Positions 23,314-31,282 of a stretch of DNA of 64,000 bases are shown here, one piece after another. The stretch's first letter is position 1; the number at the start of each line of letters is the position of its first letter. The stretch comes from Gordonia tangerina (GTDB lineage: Bacteria; Actinomycetota; Actinomycetes; Mycobacteriales; Mycobacteriaceae): NCBI RefSeq assembly GCF_021556435.1, contig NZ_JAKGCU010000001.1, positions 434,001 to 498,000 on the forward strand, given 5' to 3'. Position numbers and translations under genes: made by a program. The notes under the pieces are model-generated. The model had not been told where the DNA came from, ran no database searches, and saw only the letters and a program-made list of their open reading frames with translations.

Positions 23314-25064
23314 GGGCGGTGTCCTTCCATTTCAAAATCGAACAGGTCGGGGGTGACCTGCTCGGGGTCTACGGGGTCCAGATCGAAATCTGAGAAGTCA
23401 TCGGGAGTAGGTGTGGGGGCATCGGATCGACCCACTGCCGCCAGCACCGATGACGGCAATTCCGGCTCATCACGGTGGTGCAGTGACTCCGCGAGGTCAA
23501 TGATCCGATGTGGGATTCCGAGTGGGTGATCAGGGTCAGATTGGGTTTCGAGATAGCTGGTTCTGATGCCGAAATAACCTGGCGCGCCATCGAAATCGAG
23601 GAAACCCACACCCGATACGCGGTTAGATCCCTCCTGGGCTGAGAGACCCCGGAAATGATCCACGATCTCCTGCGCGGTACCTTGATCCACACCGAGCGTC
23701 ATCATCACGGTGGTGTATTCCCTTGCGCGAAGCTGGATACGGGTGGCGATCTGATCACGGATGTCGGTGCCACCCATGACCGCCGCATTGAGCACCTGAC
23801 CGACGAGGATCAAGCTGATATTGGCGGAAGCAGCTTTCTTAGCAAGGGTGCCGATCCTGGACCAGATTTCGGATACAACCTCGCGCGTCTCAGGCACTTT
23901 CGAGGCACCTGGACCTGATACCGGGACGCTCGAAAGCTCATCCAGCACAACAAGAATAGGAGATCGGTCGTGGCGGTCGGTCGAGTTCCTGCGGTCCATG
24001 ATCGAGATCACATGACCGAGCAGATCACGCATCTCATCGGGTGCGCCCGCATAGCCAGCACCGACATGGGCAGCAGCATAGGGAAGGGCAAGCTCACCCT
24101 TCAGATCACCGATGAACACTTTGGCACCGGCGGCAGCAGCTTGGAGGATGATGCCGTGGACGAGACTGCTCTTGCCGGATCGAGTCTGACCCGCGATCAT
24201 CGCATGGCGCGCACCATCCGACAGGATCAGCGGGATCGCCGTGTTCCTCCCCTTGTCATCGTGCCCGATTCGCACTTTCGCGAGGTTAACCGAATCCAGG
24301 TCACCCTCATCGAATGGGAGGCTGACCTGTGTGGGGTCGTGGCTGAGCACGGTGCAGCGAACCGAGAATGCGCGCCCCGTGTCGGTCACAATCGGGGGTT
24401 CGACACGGAGGATCCGAGCACCCACGGTAGCCGCAATCCCCTCCCTCGCACGCTCAATCGCCGCACGATCGATGCCACCGAGTTGGGGCAAATCGACCGT
24501 ATATCCAGTGATTCCGGCACCACCGCTGATCTGAAGTGCGGGGCGAGAGTGTGTGGCGATACCCGCAGCCTTGAGCGATCCGAACTTGATGCCAGGGACG
24601 ATATCGGCTTTGCGTGGGTCAAGGCTCATCCCGAGAAGCCCGTTGTGAAGCATCGCCATTGACCAGGTGCGACGCGCCAGATAGGACCGCTTCGCCCGCG
24701 CCCACTTGGGATCAGAGCGACGGCGGTGCCAGCGGATACCCTGGGCGATCACCCAAGCCGCTGGTCCGATCACGGCACCGATCAGGGAGCCAGCCAGGAC
24801 GATGCTCATCATCGTGCCGAGGATCATTGTGGGGATAATGCCCAGCGCCGCGAGGATCAGCGGGAAAGCCGGGTCAAATCGGCGCGCGTTCCTCGTGTTC
24901 CGCCAACTCACCGGCGTGTGCTGATCCCACCCCGCCAGTGGACCATAAGGGGGTACACCGCCTTGCCCTACGGAGCGCTGACCCCACCGAATCTTAGCGA
25001 ACCACAAGAGGATTCGCTCGGATGGCGTGTCCACGAGCGCGTTGTGTTCGTAGTAGTTCGTCAT
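23310..25064 (-). CDS. FtsK/SpoIIIE-type DNA translocase, TraB-like conjugation ATPase
   Basis: 584 residues from ATG 25064 (AAAGGAGGGG just upstream; the 607-codon frame starts before that site). A two-helix membrane region spans about 66-108, followed by a linker and the motor domain with Walker A GQTRSGKSS (292-300) and Walker B ILVVLDELSS. A C-terminal segment of about 40 acidic residues contains DDFSDFDLDP. TraB-type proteins of Streptomyces AICEs pump double-stranded DNA between mycelial cells without a relaxase, and this is the only transfer motor seen here. It overlaps the HTH gene downstream. Confidence 0.88.
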   Translation of the reverse strand: MTNYYEHNALVDTPSERILLWFAKIRWGQRSVGQGGVPPYGPLAGWDQHTPVSWRNTRNARRFDPAFPLILAALGIIPTMILGTMMSIVLAGSLIGAVIGPAAWVIAQGIRWHRRRSDPKWARAKRSYLARRTWSMAMLHNGLLGMSLDPRKADIVPGIKFGSLKAAGIATHSRPALQISGGAGITGYTVDLPQLGGIDRAAIERAREGIAATVGARILRVEPPIVTDTGRAFSVRCTVLSHDPTQVSLPFDEGDLDSVNLAKVRIGHDDKGRNTAIPLILSDGARHAMIAGQTRSGKSSLVHGIILQAAAAGAKVFIGDLKGELALPYAAAHVGAGYAGAPDEMRDLLGHVISIMDRRNSTDRHDRSPILVVLDELSSVPVSGPGASKVPETREVVSEIWSRIGTLAKKAASANISLILVGQVLNAAVMGGTDIRDQIATRIQLRAREYTTVMMTLGVDQGTAQEIVDHFRGLSAQEGSNRVSGVGFLDFDGAPGYFGIRTSYLETQSDPDHPLGIPHRIIDLAESLHHRDEPELPSSVLAAVGRSDAPTPTPDDFSDFDLDPVDPEQVTPDLFDFEMEGHRP

Positions 25065-25086
25065 GCCCCCTCCTTTCGTGTCTACT

Positions 25087-25111
25087 GGGGGTAACCCCCA
25101 CTTGCGTGGGG
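25087..25111 (-). promoter_or_regulatory. Mutually exclusive hairpins upstream of traB
   Basis: In the 58-bp gap before traB, GGGGGTAACCCCC (25087-25099) and CCCCACTTGCGTGGGG (25096-25111) are two overlapping stem-loops sharing the C run. Only one can form at a time, and the traB ribosome site lies about 15 nt further on. This is the layout of an attenuator or translational switch limiting TraB synthesis within the operon. Confidence 0.45.
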
Positions 25112-25122
25112 AATCGTGATGC

Positions 25123-25443
25123 TCAGGCGGCAAGTGCGTCTCGGAGGGCGGTCACGCGGTCCTCGCGCATCTCGGACCAGGCATCCAGTGGTGACCCATC
25201 AGCCCCGTAGACCACAACGATGGGCGCGATCCGGCGAGCACCGGGGTCGATATCATCAAGGTCAGCGATCACGCCAGCAGCGGCATCAGTATCACCGGGG
25301 ATCACCGTGACCCGACCTGCGGCAATCGCATCGGACAGTCGGCGCTTCGTCCGCACGCAACCGGGGCAGAAGCCCTTTGGTGCCACCACAATTCGAGCTG
25401 TGGCAGGCGCCACTGTTTCGCTCATCCAGGTCATGTCACTCAT
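25123..25443 (-). CDS. Glutaredoxin/NrdH-like thioredoxin-fold protein
   Basis: 106 residues. After a short N-terminus, ARIVVAPKGFCPGCVRTKRRL carries the redox motif CPGC near residue 27, at the end of the first beta strand of a thioredoxin fold. The cis-Pro position fits RIAPIVVVYG. Such small redoxins occur on actinobacterial phages and plasmids, where they may reduce ribonucleotide reductase or fold secreted proteins. Its start overlaps the end of the preceding gene by 8 bp, and it lies upstream of traB in the same operon. Confidence 0.7.
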   Translation of the reverse strand: MSDMTWMSETVAPATARIVVAPKGFCPGCVRTKRRLSDAIAAGRVTVIPGDTDAAAGVIADLDDIDPGARRIAPIVVVYGADGSPLDAWSEMREDRVTALRDALAA

Positions 25444-25801
25444 CCCCTAAGTCATCGAAATCGGTGTCCGAGTCGGTGGCTGAAGTGGCGGGGAGAGCGC
25501 CCTTGCGCGCCGCCTGGATAGCGGCAGCGCGCGCCTCTTTCGCCTGCTCAGCGGCGATCTCAGCCGTAATCTGGGCGCTCACCGTAGCGGCGATGGCATC
25601 GACCAGCGACTTCGCCGCGCCAAGATCGGAGATCACCTGGTTGGCGAAGTCCTCGATAGCGGTCAAGTCGGCGCTCGCCTTGAAACGGCTGCGCGCGATT
25701 GTGGACCGGGCGTACTCAAGGTCTGCGATCACGCTGGTCAGAGCGGGGATCACGTCCTCGGCGTCGGTCGTGGTGCGCCGAGCGCTTGCAATGGTAGTAC
25801 T
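25436..25801 (-). CDS. Unknown helical protein with acidic tail
   Basis: 121 residues from the ATG at 25801 (MSTTIASARR). Nearly all helical and Ala-rich, with heptad-like spacing around residues 20-95 suggesting a coiled coil, then the acidic end SDTDFDDLGDE. The longer frame to 25984 overlaps the upstream gene and has no start signal. The tail resembles those of TraB and the 234-residue operon protein. Function unknown; possibly a structural partner in transfer. Confidence 0.6.
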   Translation of the reverse strand, partial: STTIASARRTTTDAEDVIPALTSVIADLEYARSTIARSRFKASADLTAIEDFANQVISDLGAAKSLVDAIAATVSAQITAEIAAEQAKEARAAAIQAARKGALPATSATDSDTDFDDLGDE

Positions 25802-25869
25802 CATTTCTTGTTCTCTCACTTTCCATTTGGGGTTCTTCCCGCCTCGTTTTGATCGGGGAAGATTGGTGG

Positions 25870-26679
25870 TCAGGGCATCTTGTAGCGGACGATCCAGGCT
25901 GCGGCTGCGGAGCACGCCGGGTAGCTTTGGCGATTGAATCCAATCCCGCCCGTAGTACCCATATCGCTGAGCGGGACAATGCAATTGACTTGAAACTGGG
26001 CGAGTTGAGTAAGCGTCGGCTCAGGCAAGTTCGCGCTGGTCAGAGGCTGAATCGCATTGGTCCACGCCGTGCGCACATCAGCCTGATACTTGCAGAATCC
26101 TTTACTGACAGAATCATTCGGGCACACCGCAGTCGATGCCGACCACCATGCTTTGCTGGGCAGGAAAGCTGACCAAGGGGAGGTCGGACTATCCAGAATC
26201 TGCGGGAAACTGGTCGGAGAGGTCAGCAATGCCCGTTCGGAGACCGTCATCGTCGGAGGCTCCTGGTCCCTGGTAAGCACCTGGACCGGCGAGAACCACG
26301 ACTTACCGGACGTCTTGCTGACCACCGGAAAAACGCTGCTATCCAGCGCTTTCGCTGCCGCGACGACCTCGGCTGGCACACTCCACCAGTCGGCGGTCTT
26401 CCGAGCCACACCGGGATTGAAGATCGAATCGACCGGGGTGCGGCGAACGACCTCAGCGAATGCCCCCTCTGCGGCTACATCGGCGGTCAAATAGGTTGCG
26501 GGATCGGATGTTTCAGCGGATTGAGGACGACCGTCCTTCACTGCGTTCCAGTCGACCGACGAGAGATCCTCGGATGCGGGCTGGAACGCAGCTCCGATCC
26601 CACCGATCACCAGCCCCGCAGCCAACCACACAACAAGGAACAGCCCGATCAACGGGAGAACGCGGCGGTTGCGATTCAT
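25870..26679 (-). CDS. Unknown membrane-anchored extracytoplasmic protein
   Basis: 269 residues. The basic N-terminus MNRNRRVLP is followed by one hydrophobic helix (about 9-32, LIGLFLVVWLAAGLVIGG), then a large polar domain outside the membrane with four Cys that could form disulfides (in TAVCPNDSVSKGFCKY, NCIVP and PACSAAA). No family recognised. Its start overlaps the preceding gene in ATGA. Given the operon it may be a transfer-associated surface component. Confidence 0.65.
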   Translation of the reverse strand: MNRNRRVLPLIGLFLVVWLAAGLVIGGIGAAFQPASEDLSSVDWNAVKDGRPQSAETSDPATYLTADVAAEGAFAEVVRRTPVDSIFNPGVARKTADWWSVPAEVVAAAKALDSSVFPVVSKTSGKSWFSPVQVLTRDQEPPTMTVSERALLTSPTSFPQILDSPTSPWSAFLPSKAWWSASTAVCPNDSVSKGFCKYQADVRTAWTNAIQPLTSANLPEPTLTQLAQFQVNCIVPLSDMGTTGGIGFNRQSYPACSAAAAWIVRYKMP

Positions 26680-27026
26680 CGCGCACCCCCAGCCTGCCGG
26701 ACCATCGACTCGCGAATGGTCTTGGCGATGGCACCGAGGTCGGCAGGCGATGACTCAGCGCGCTGCTGCGTCTCCTGTTGCACCTGCTCGCGGTCGGTCT
26801 TGGAATCGCTCTGATCTGGGAAGATCCAACCCGCAGGGTTACAGCCCGCCGCGAGAATCAGGGCAAGGGCAATGACCAGCATGAACCGGGCTTTACCCCG
26901 GAAAAGCCACGCGGTTCCTCTGGCGATCCGCCGAGCATTACGCCCCGCCACGCCAGCAGACTCACGCCACTCGCCCTCACGAACCGGGTCCGCAAAGGGG
27001 TCATAGGTCGGACCTCTCAAGCTCAT
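26676..27026 (-). CDS. Unknown small single-helix membrane protein
   Basis: 116 residues. The cytosolic N-terminus (RGPTYDPFADPVREGEWRES and a basic stretch) precedes a membrane helix at about 49-63 (FMLVIALALILAAGC) and a polar Gln/Glu-rich outer segment. The AAGC after the helix resembles a lipobox, but the helix is far from the N-terminus, so lipidation is unlikely. It is translationally coupled to the next gene through ATGA. Function unknown. Confidence 0.6.
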   Translation of the reverse strand: MSLRGPTYDPFADPVREGEWRESAGVAGRNARRIARGTAWLFRGKARFMLVIALALILAAGCNPAGWIFPDQSDSKTDREQVQQETQQRAESSPADLGAIAKTIRESMVRQAGGAR

Positions 27027-27062
27027 CGCGGTCTCCTCTCACATCGGGTATGCGTGGCTGCC

Positions 27063-27179
27063 TCAGCGGCACGAGCTACCGTCGTAAGGGGGCATTGTGG
27101 ACGGCGAATCACCCGGCGCGCCTCCGTGATTCGAAGCGGGACCTGGGTCGAAGGAGTCGAGATCGCGGTCATGAATCAT
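27063..27179 (-). CDS. Tiny 38-residue operon ORF
   Basis: ATG at 27179 overlaps the end of the preceding gene by 11 bp and is preceded by GGTGGAGG at a good distance. It reads MIHDRDLDSFDPGPASNHGG and ends YDGSSCR. Acidic and Pro/Gly-rich with no membrane segment. The coupling and ribosome site argue for translation, but the short length leaves doubt. Confidence 0.4.
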   Translation of the reverse strand: MIHDRDLDSFDPGPASNHGGAPGDSPSTMPPYDGSSCR

Positions 27180-27522
27180 CGCCTCCACCTGTAGGCTGAA
27201 CAGCGGCGATCTTCGATTCGAGCATCTCTTTGATCCAGTTCAGATTCCCCGTCGTATCCCCCCAACGCCCGCGTCTCCCTGTCATGAGGACTCGACCCTT
27301 CGACGTGATCCAGAAGCTCCACGAGGTCGCCCACAAGTTCCAAATGAAAGACATGCTCACGTCTTCGCCCGCGAAGCGATGACTACAACCTTCAGGGGGA
27401 TTGACGCGGGAATCGGTCAATTCCTGCCAGTTCGAGATGTATTTACGAATGCTCCCGTTCCACTCGACCTCCTCAATCTCGAACTCGTCGGGAATCACGA
27501 GAATGTTCTTTGTGGTGCTCAT
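27169..27522 (-). CDS. Unknown 117-residue protein
   Basis: Starts MSTTKNILVIPDEFEIEEVEW; mixed alpha/beta character with a Trp-rich centre (MSFIWNLWATSWSFWITSKGR) and a polar end GGGDDS. No recognised family. ATG 27522 overlaps the stop of the 234-residue gene in ATGA, placing it second in the minus-strand operon that ends with traB. Confidence 0.6.
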   Translation of the reverse strand: MSTTKNILVIPDEFEIEEVEWNGSIRKYISNWQELTDSRVNPPEGCSHRFAGEDVSMSFIWNLWATSWSFWITSKGRVLMTGRRGRWGDTTGNLNWIKEMLESKIAAVQPTGGGDDS

Positions 27523-28223
27523 TTGATTGCTCCTTCTGTTGGGTCGTGCTCTTCAAAGTCCGAGAAGTCGTCTTGAGTGGCGTTCTCGGTGTTCGGGGGT
27601 GCGGCGGGGGCGGAATCTGCGTCATCGGGCGTCAGCAGGGCACTCAGGGCGGCAATCGCGGTCTCGGCGACCTCACGGCGCACCTGCACAGTGACTTCAG
27701 CAGTCAGATCAGCGCGAAGCTGGGTCTCAGCATCGGCGCGGACCCGGTTGGTGATCGACTCGACCTCAGCGGGGGTAAGGGCAGCGGCAGTCTCAGCCTC
27801 AGCGCGCTCAGTGGCAGTTCGGGGGCGGACGAGATCGGCGGTTGCCTGCACCCACCGAGACTTCACGACTAGAGTTCCAGGAATCACTCGGACCTGAATC
27901 CCACGAGCAGCCAGACCATCCAAAGAAAGAGCGGGAAGCCAAAGCCGGAGGCGGATAGGGCTTGCGTGATCAGGGAATCGCGCCAAAACATCATGAGCAG
28001 CCAGCCCATCCGCAATCATCACCGAAGTATCAGGATCACTCTTACGGGAAGTCTTCGAGATATCCACATCAAGGATCTCGATCATGCCCCCGGTGCCGAT
28101 CACCCGATGAATCTCCGCATCAGGCACTAGTGGCGGCTCGATCAAAACCGCATCCACAACTCGCGCCAAATGAGATTTCGGAATGCCTTGGGTGGCACTC
28201 CGCACAGTAACAAAATCAGTCAT
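27519..28223 (-). CDS. Unknown 234-residue first gene of the transfer operon
   Basis: From ATG 28223 (MTDFVTVRSATQG, with an AAGG site upstream; the frame is open to 28250). The N-terminal two thirds are mixed alpha/beta (IHRVIGTGGMIEILDVDIS and similar), then a long helical region rich in Ala/Glu (about 135-205) and an acidic tail with DDFSDFEEHDP. The tail motif DDFSDF is shared exactly with TraB. It may be a transfer or partition accessory protein. No family recognised. Confidence 0.65.
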   Translation of the reverse strand: MTDFVTVRSATQGIPKSHLARVVDAVLIEPPLVPDAEIHRVIGTGGMIEILDVDISKTSRKSDPDTSVMIADGLAAHDVLARFPDHASPIRLRLWLPALSLDGLAARGIQVRVIPGTLVVKSRWVQATADLVRPRTATERAEAETAAALTPAEVESITNRVRADAETQLRADLTAEVTVQVRREVAETAIAALSALLTPDDADSAPAAPPNTENATQDDFSDFEEHDPTEGAIK

Positions 28224-28548
28224 TCGGAAGGACCTTTCCATTTCTCTCACCGGTTAATATAGCCACGAGAATCTCGACAATCGGATCACCCAGAAACGCG
28301 CAGGTCACACCACTATCCAAGACGAATCTCCGCGAGAATTCAGGAAAGTCCACCGAGAGAAAACGCCGCGATCAAGCAGGGGGAAGCGCCGGGAATGACC
28401 ACCGCGACCATCAGGGATCAGACCGGGAGATACACCAGGTGGGCGAGGGGATGAGGCAGCAGGCAGGGGTAGCAGAGTGACAGGGGCGAAGGGGTGGGGA
28501 CAACACGCGGCGAAGAGCAACTGGGGAACTCACGCGGCGACTACCCAG

Positions 28549-28812
28549 TACACCCCATCCGCTATATGCCCAGGTACGCCATATCAATCTCCCCACCGAG
28601 ACCGAGATCAGGCGATACTTCCCTGCGAGGTCGCCCAGTCGATAGAGCAGCGAAGCGAATGGCGTGCCGGGAGCCCGCGACCGAGCACGTCATTTCTCTT
28701 TCCTTCTCTTATTCGACGGGGCGATCCGAGTCAGGAATCATTGGTCAGATCATCGGAACGAGGTGAGGAGAATTTATACGGATCTACCTGGGTATATAGC
28801 GGATGGGGTGTA
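28549..28812. repeat. 28-bp inverted repeat pair in the candidate origin
   Basis: 28549-28576 and 28785-28812 are inverted copies with 27 of 28 bases matching, separated by 208 bp. Each includes CACCCCATCCGCTATAT. The spacing suggests looped protein binding or a large cruciform or single-strand fold such as a single-strand origin. Confidence 0.8.
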
Positions 28813-28870
28813 ATTAGAGACTTGCCCCAGATTCTGCGTGCTTGGACTGCGCGCTGGCTATATTGGGTCG

Positions 28871-28992
28871 TGGAAGTTCATTTCGCTCACTCGCAAACCC
28901 CGGTTCATCATTGACCGGGGTTTGCGCTTTGACGACAGCGGTCCGCGCCTTGACTATTATCATCTGAGACCATCGCGGCGAATGAACTTCCA
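28871..28992. repeat. Nested inverted repeats upstream of rep (candidate double-strand origin)
   Basis: Outer arms TGGAAGTTCATT (28871-28882) and AATGAACTTCCA (28981-28992) enclose a perfect 13-bp stem CGCAAACCCCGGT/ACCGGGGTTTGCG (28892-28904 with 28914-28926) over a 9-nt loop. Rolling-circle initiators of the HUH type nick near such hairpins. The structure ends 50 bp before the rep start codon. Confidence 0.6.
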
Positions 28993-29041
28993 ATTCACCC
29001 TCGCGTCCTGGTCGTCATCGAAATTTGAGCGGAGGTGATTC

Positions 29042-30661
29042 ATGGTGAGCGACACTTTGACCGATTCGGTGATGAGATATGTCGGCACCGTCACAGGAAT
29101 CCTGCCGAATGTCGATAACCTGAACGACATCATTGGTCGTCGCCGGGGCTCGACGCGGCGGGCGCTCGAAAGTGCTGCGGGAATGGTCAACCATCGGACT
29201 AACCCCCGACCCAAAATCGACATCGACCCGTACGGGCGTCGCGCGCTGATTACCGGCAGCGGAGCCCTGAACGCATGCGACTCGCAATCCCCTCTGTGCC
29301 CAAGGTGCGCTCATCGAGTCACCGAAGTTGCGTGGGATTCGGCGATGATTCACCTGGACGCCGAGGCGAACCCGTGGACTGGGAAGGTACAGGGAAAGCT
29401 GTGGCTGATCACCGCCCTGACCAGGGATGATTGTGGTTTGCGCGAGCAGTTCGAGGTGATCAAGCGGTATCTCGAAGCGCTGCGAGGGGACACCAAAGGC
29501 GCCGGGATTCGGCTGCTCCTCGGCGTCCGCGAGGTGAATGCCAGAATCACCTGGGAGAGCTTCCACCCCCACGTCCACGCGGTCATCTGGACGGCATCGG
29601 AAACCGCCCCTGATCTGCGAAATCTTCGCATGGCGCTGCGGCGACATCACGGCTCAGAACTCACTGTCAGCCACCTCGACATGCGCGGCGGGGCGGTCAC
29701 CCCTGAGAACGCGAATGAGCTAATCCGATACTGCCTCAAAGAATTTCAGCCCATAGCATCGGATCGCACTATCGACTCCATCGCCACAAAGGGAGCGGGA
29801 TTGCCTGGGCTGCTACGCCTTTCGGAGCTACCAGGTGGGCTCGGAGTCACAGCACGAGGCATGGTTGACCGACTCATGCTCGCGCAATACGGACGAGCAC
29901 GGGAAGGTCATCTACCTGCATCGAGCTTGATGACAGCGCAGCGCAGACCCACAAAGAGTCCGGGTAGTAGCCACTTCCGTGGCATCAAGTTCCAAGATTG
30001 GGATGCCTACGACCGATCGCATCCCGCACAGGTGAAACAGGGCGTGAGGGATGCCGTGGACTGGGCGGGGTACTGGATGCTGCCTGAGGGGACTGACCCG
30101 CGTGCGATCCCAAGCGACGAGGAGCTTACCGACCGCTCGCGCTGGGCTGAGGAAATGGGTGATCCCGCCGCTGAGGCGCACGCGCTGGGCAACCGCTGGG
30201 ATACCCTCATGGCGCAGGAGCGGGAGGACCAGGCGGACAATCACCCAACCCCAGAAATGATTGCTGACCAGGCGCGTGAGGCGGCTGAATGGGGTGATGG
30301 AGCGGACGCGGAACGCTGGGCGTGGGAGGCGTTCTGGGCGGCGGAGGCGGAGGGAAACAACTCGACCTCCACACCGGAGCGCGAGGGTCGAGAGTGGCGT
30401 GGAGAATCAATCCCCTTGGACACGAAGGGTTTTCGTGATCGCACGCGCGGCATCCGTCGCCGCACGAGGCGCGTCTCCATCACCACCCGATTGAATGTCA
30501 ATCGCAGAGAGAGCAGGGATCGCGCTCCCCCTCGATTCTGCGCAGGGGTCGTCACGCGAGCCCGTCCACACGAAGTCCGTACCCCGCGCCGCATATTCGT
30601 ACGAGTCGATGTTTTTCACCCCATCCTTCGAGCGGGTCCACCACCCTCCGGTGAACACTGA
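29042..30661 (+). CDS. Rolling-circle replication initiator (RepSA-like)
   Basis: 539-residue frame starting with ATG at 29042 after GGAGGTG. CPRC at residues 86-89 and an HUH motif FHPHVHAVIW (H177/H179) are followed by IRYCLKEF, whose Tyr230 is the likely nicking residue. This order fits Rep proteins of pSAM2-type AICEs, which replicate as rolling circles after excision. The last 85 codons (from 30407) overlap the opposite-strand Pro-rich membrane gene and are Arg-rich and low in conserved-looking features, so the functional C-terminus may end earlier. The hairpin region upstream is its probable origin. Confidence 0.82.
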   Translation: MVSDTLTDSVMRYVGTVTGILPNVDNLNDIIGRRRGSTRRALESAAGMVNHRTNPRPKIDIDPYGRRALITGSGALNACDSQSPLCPRCAHRVTEVAWDSAMIHLDAEANPWTGKVQGKLWLITALTRDDCGLREQFEVIKRYLEALRGDTKGAGIRLLLGVREVNARITWESFHPHVHAVIWTASETAPDLRNLRMALRRHHGSELTVSHLDMRGGAVTPENANELIRYCLKEFQPIASDRTIDSIATKGAGLPGLLRLSELPGGLGVTARGMVDRLMLAQYGRAREGHLPASSLMTAQRRPTKSPGSSHFRGIKFQDWDAYDRSHPAQVKQGVRDAVDWAGYWMLPEGTDPRAIPSDEELTDRSRWAEEMGDPAAEAHALGNRWDTLMAQEREDQADNHPTPEMIADQAREAAEWGDGADAERWAWEAFWAAEAEGNNSTSTPEREGREWRGESIPLDTKGFRDRTRGIRRRTRRVSITTRLNVNRRESRDRAPPRFCAGVVTRARPHEVRTPRRIFVRVDVFHPILRAGPPPSGEH

Positions 30662-31201
30662 ATCACTCGCGGTAGCCGCCTCCCCCGGCTCGGCACAGGG
30701 CTTAGAAGACATCACGACGATTGCCAGCGGTTGCCGCACGCCAGCTTCGCCAGCCAAGAACTTCCCGAGCACTTGATCCAGCTCTCCGGCGCTGCGGGGG
30801 TCCGATGTCGGGCTCGCGATTTGCAGGTCTTCGCCGGATAGCCCCCGCACCTGCCATCCTTCCGGCACCACGAAGTCCACGCGCAGTCCATCGCCCAGCG
30901 CGACCACCTGACGCTCCGACTCATCCCCGAAAGCCGCCTTCGCGCCGATCACGGCAACCGTGATCGTGAGGGTCGCGGCGAGAACTGCGGCGACAATCGC
31001 GGCGAGAAGACCACGAGGCGTCCGCAGAAACGCGAGTACGCGGTCCAGGAGGGGCTCAGACGGGCGCTGCGGGGATGGCGAAGGTGCCTGGGGTGGGAAT
31101 GGGGGCTGGGGAGGATACGGGGACTGTGAGGGCTGCTGCGCGTACGCCCCGGTTGGACCCCACGGGGGCTGATGCGGTGGTTGTGGCGGCGGCGTGGTCA
31201 T
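30407..31201 (-). CDS. Unknown membrane protein with Pro-rich cytosolic head
   Basis: 264 residues. An N-terminal 50-residue Pro/Gln-rich segment (PPPQPPHQPPWGPTG) is followed by one membrane helix (about 66-88) and an extracytoplasmic domain with Cys residues (SSKPCAEPG, DDPCAESRG). This resembles actinobacterial septal or secreted-protein partners with proline-rich heads, but no family is certain. Its 3' end overlaps the rep gene 3' end by 255 bp in antisense. It is divergent from the XRE gene; a 17-bp operator lies in the shared promoter. Confidence 0.65.
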   Translation of the reverse strand: MTTPPPQPPHQPPWGPTGAYAQQPSQSPYPPQPPFPPQAPSPSPQRPSEPLLDRVLAFLRTPRGLLAAIVAAVLAATLTITVAVIGAKAAFGDESERQVVALGDGLRVDFVVPEGWQVRGLSGEDLQIASPTSDPRSAGELDQVLGKFLAGEAGVRQPLAIVVMSSKPCAEPGEAATASDSVFTGGWWTRSKDGVKNIDSYEYAARGTDFVWTGSRDDPCAESRGSAIPALSAIDIQSGGDGDAPRAATDAARAITKTLRVQGD

Positions 31202-31217
31202 GGCGAGTCCTCCCTGT

Positions 31218-31234
31218 TACCCTATTTTGGGGTA
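31218..31234. promoter_or_regulatory. 17-bp operator TACCC-N7-GGGTA, copy 1
   Basis: TACCCTATTTTGGGGTA in the divergent promoter between the Pro-rich membrane gene and the XRE gene. A half-site TTTGGGGTAT follows at about 31245-31254. The same palindrome with a different spacer occurs at 32300-32316. Likely target of the adjacent XRE protein. Confidence 0.6.
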
Positions 31235-31282
31235 CACGATACACATTTGGGGTATCGCACCCCAGAGGGGAACACTTCCCCC

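Larger units (their letters stand above)
28224..29041. other. Gene-free region with inverted repeats, candidate origin of replication/transfer
   Basis: Roughly 820 bp between the start of the minus-strand transfer operon and the plus-strand rep gene with no supported gene. It is AT-richer than its surroundings in places (TATATA at 28563, 28794 and 28859) and holds three nested or adjacent inverted repeats described separately. Promoters for both divergent units must be here; TATATT near 28256-28261 on the minus strand is a possible -10 for the transfer operon. The layout fits a rolling-circle origin placed upstream of rep. Confidence 0.55.
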
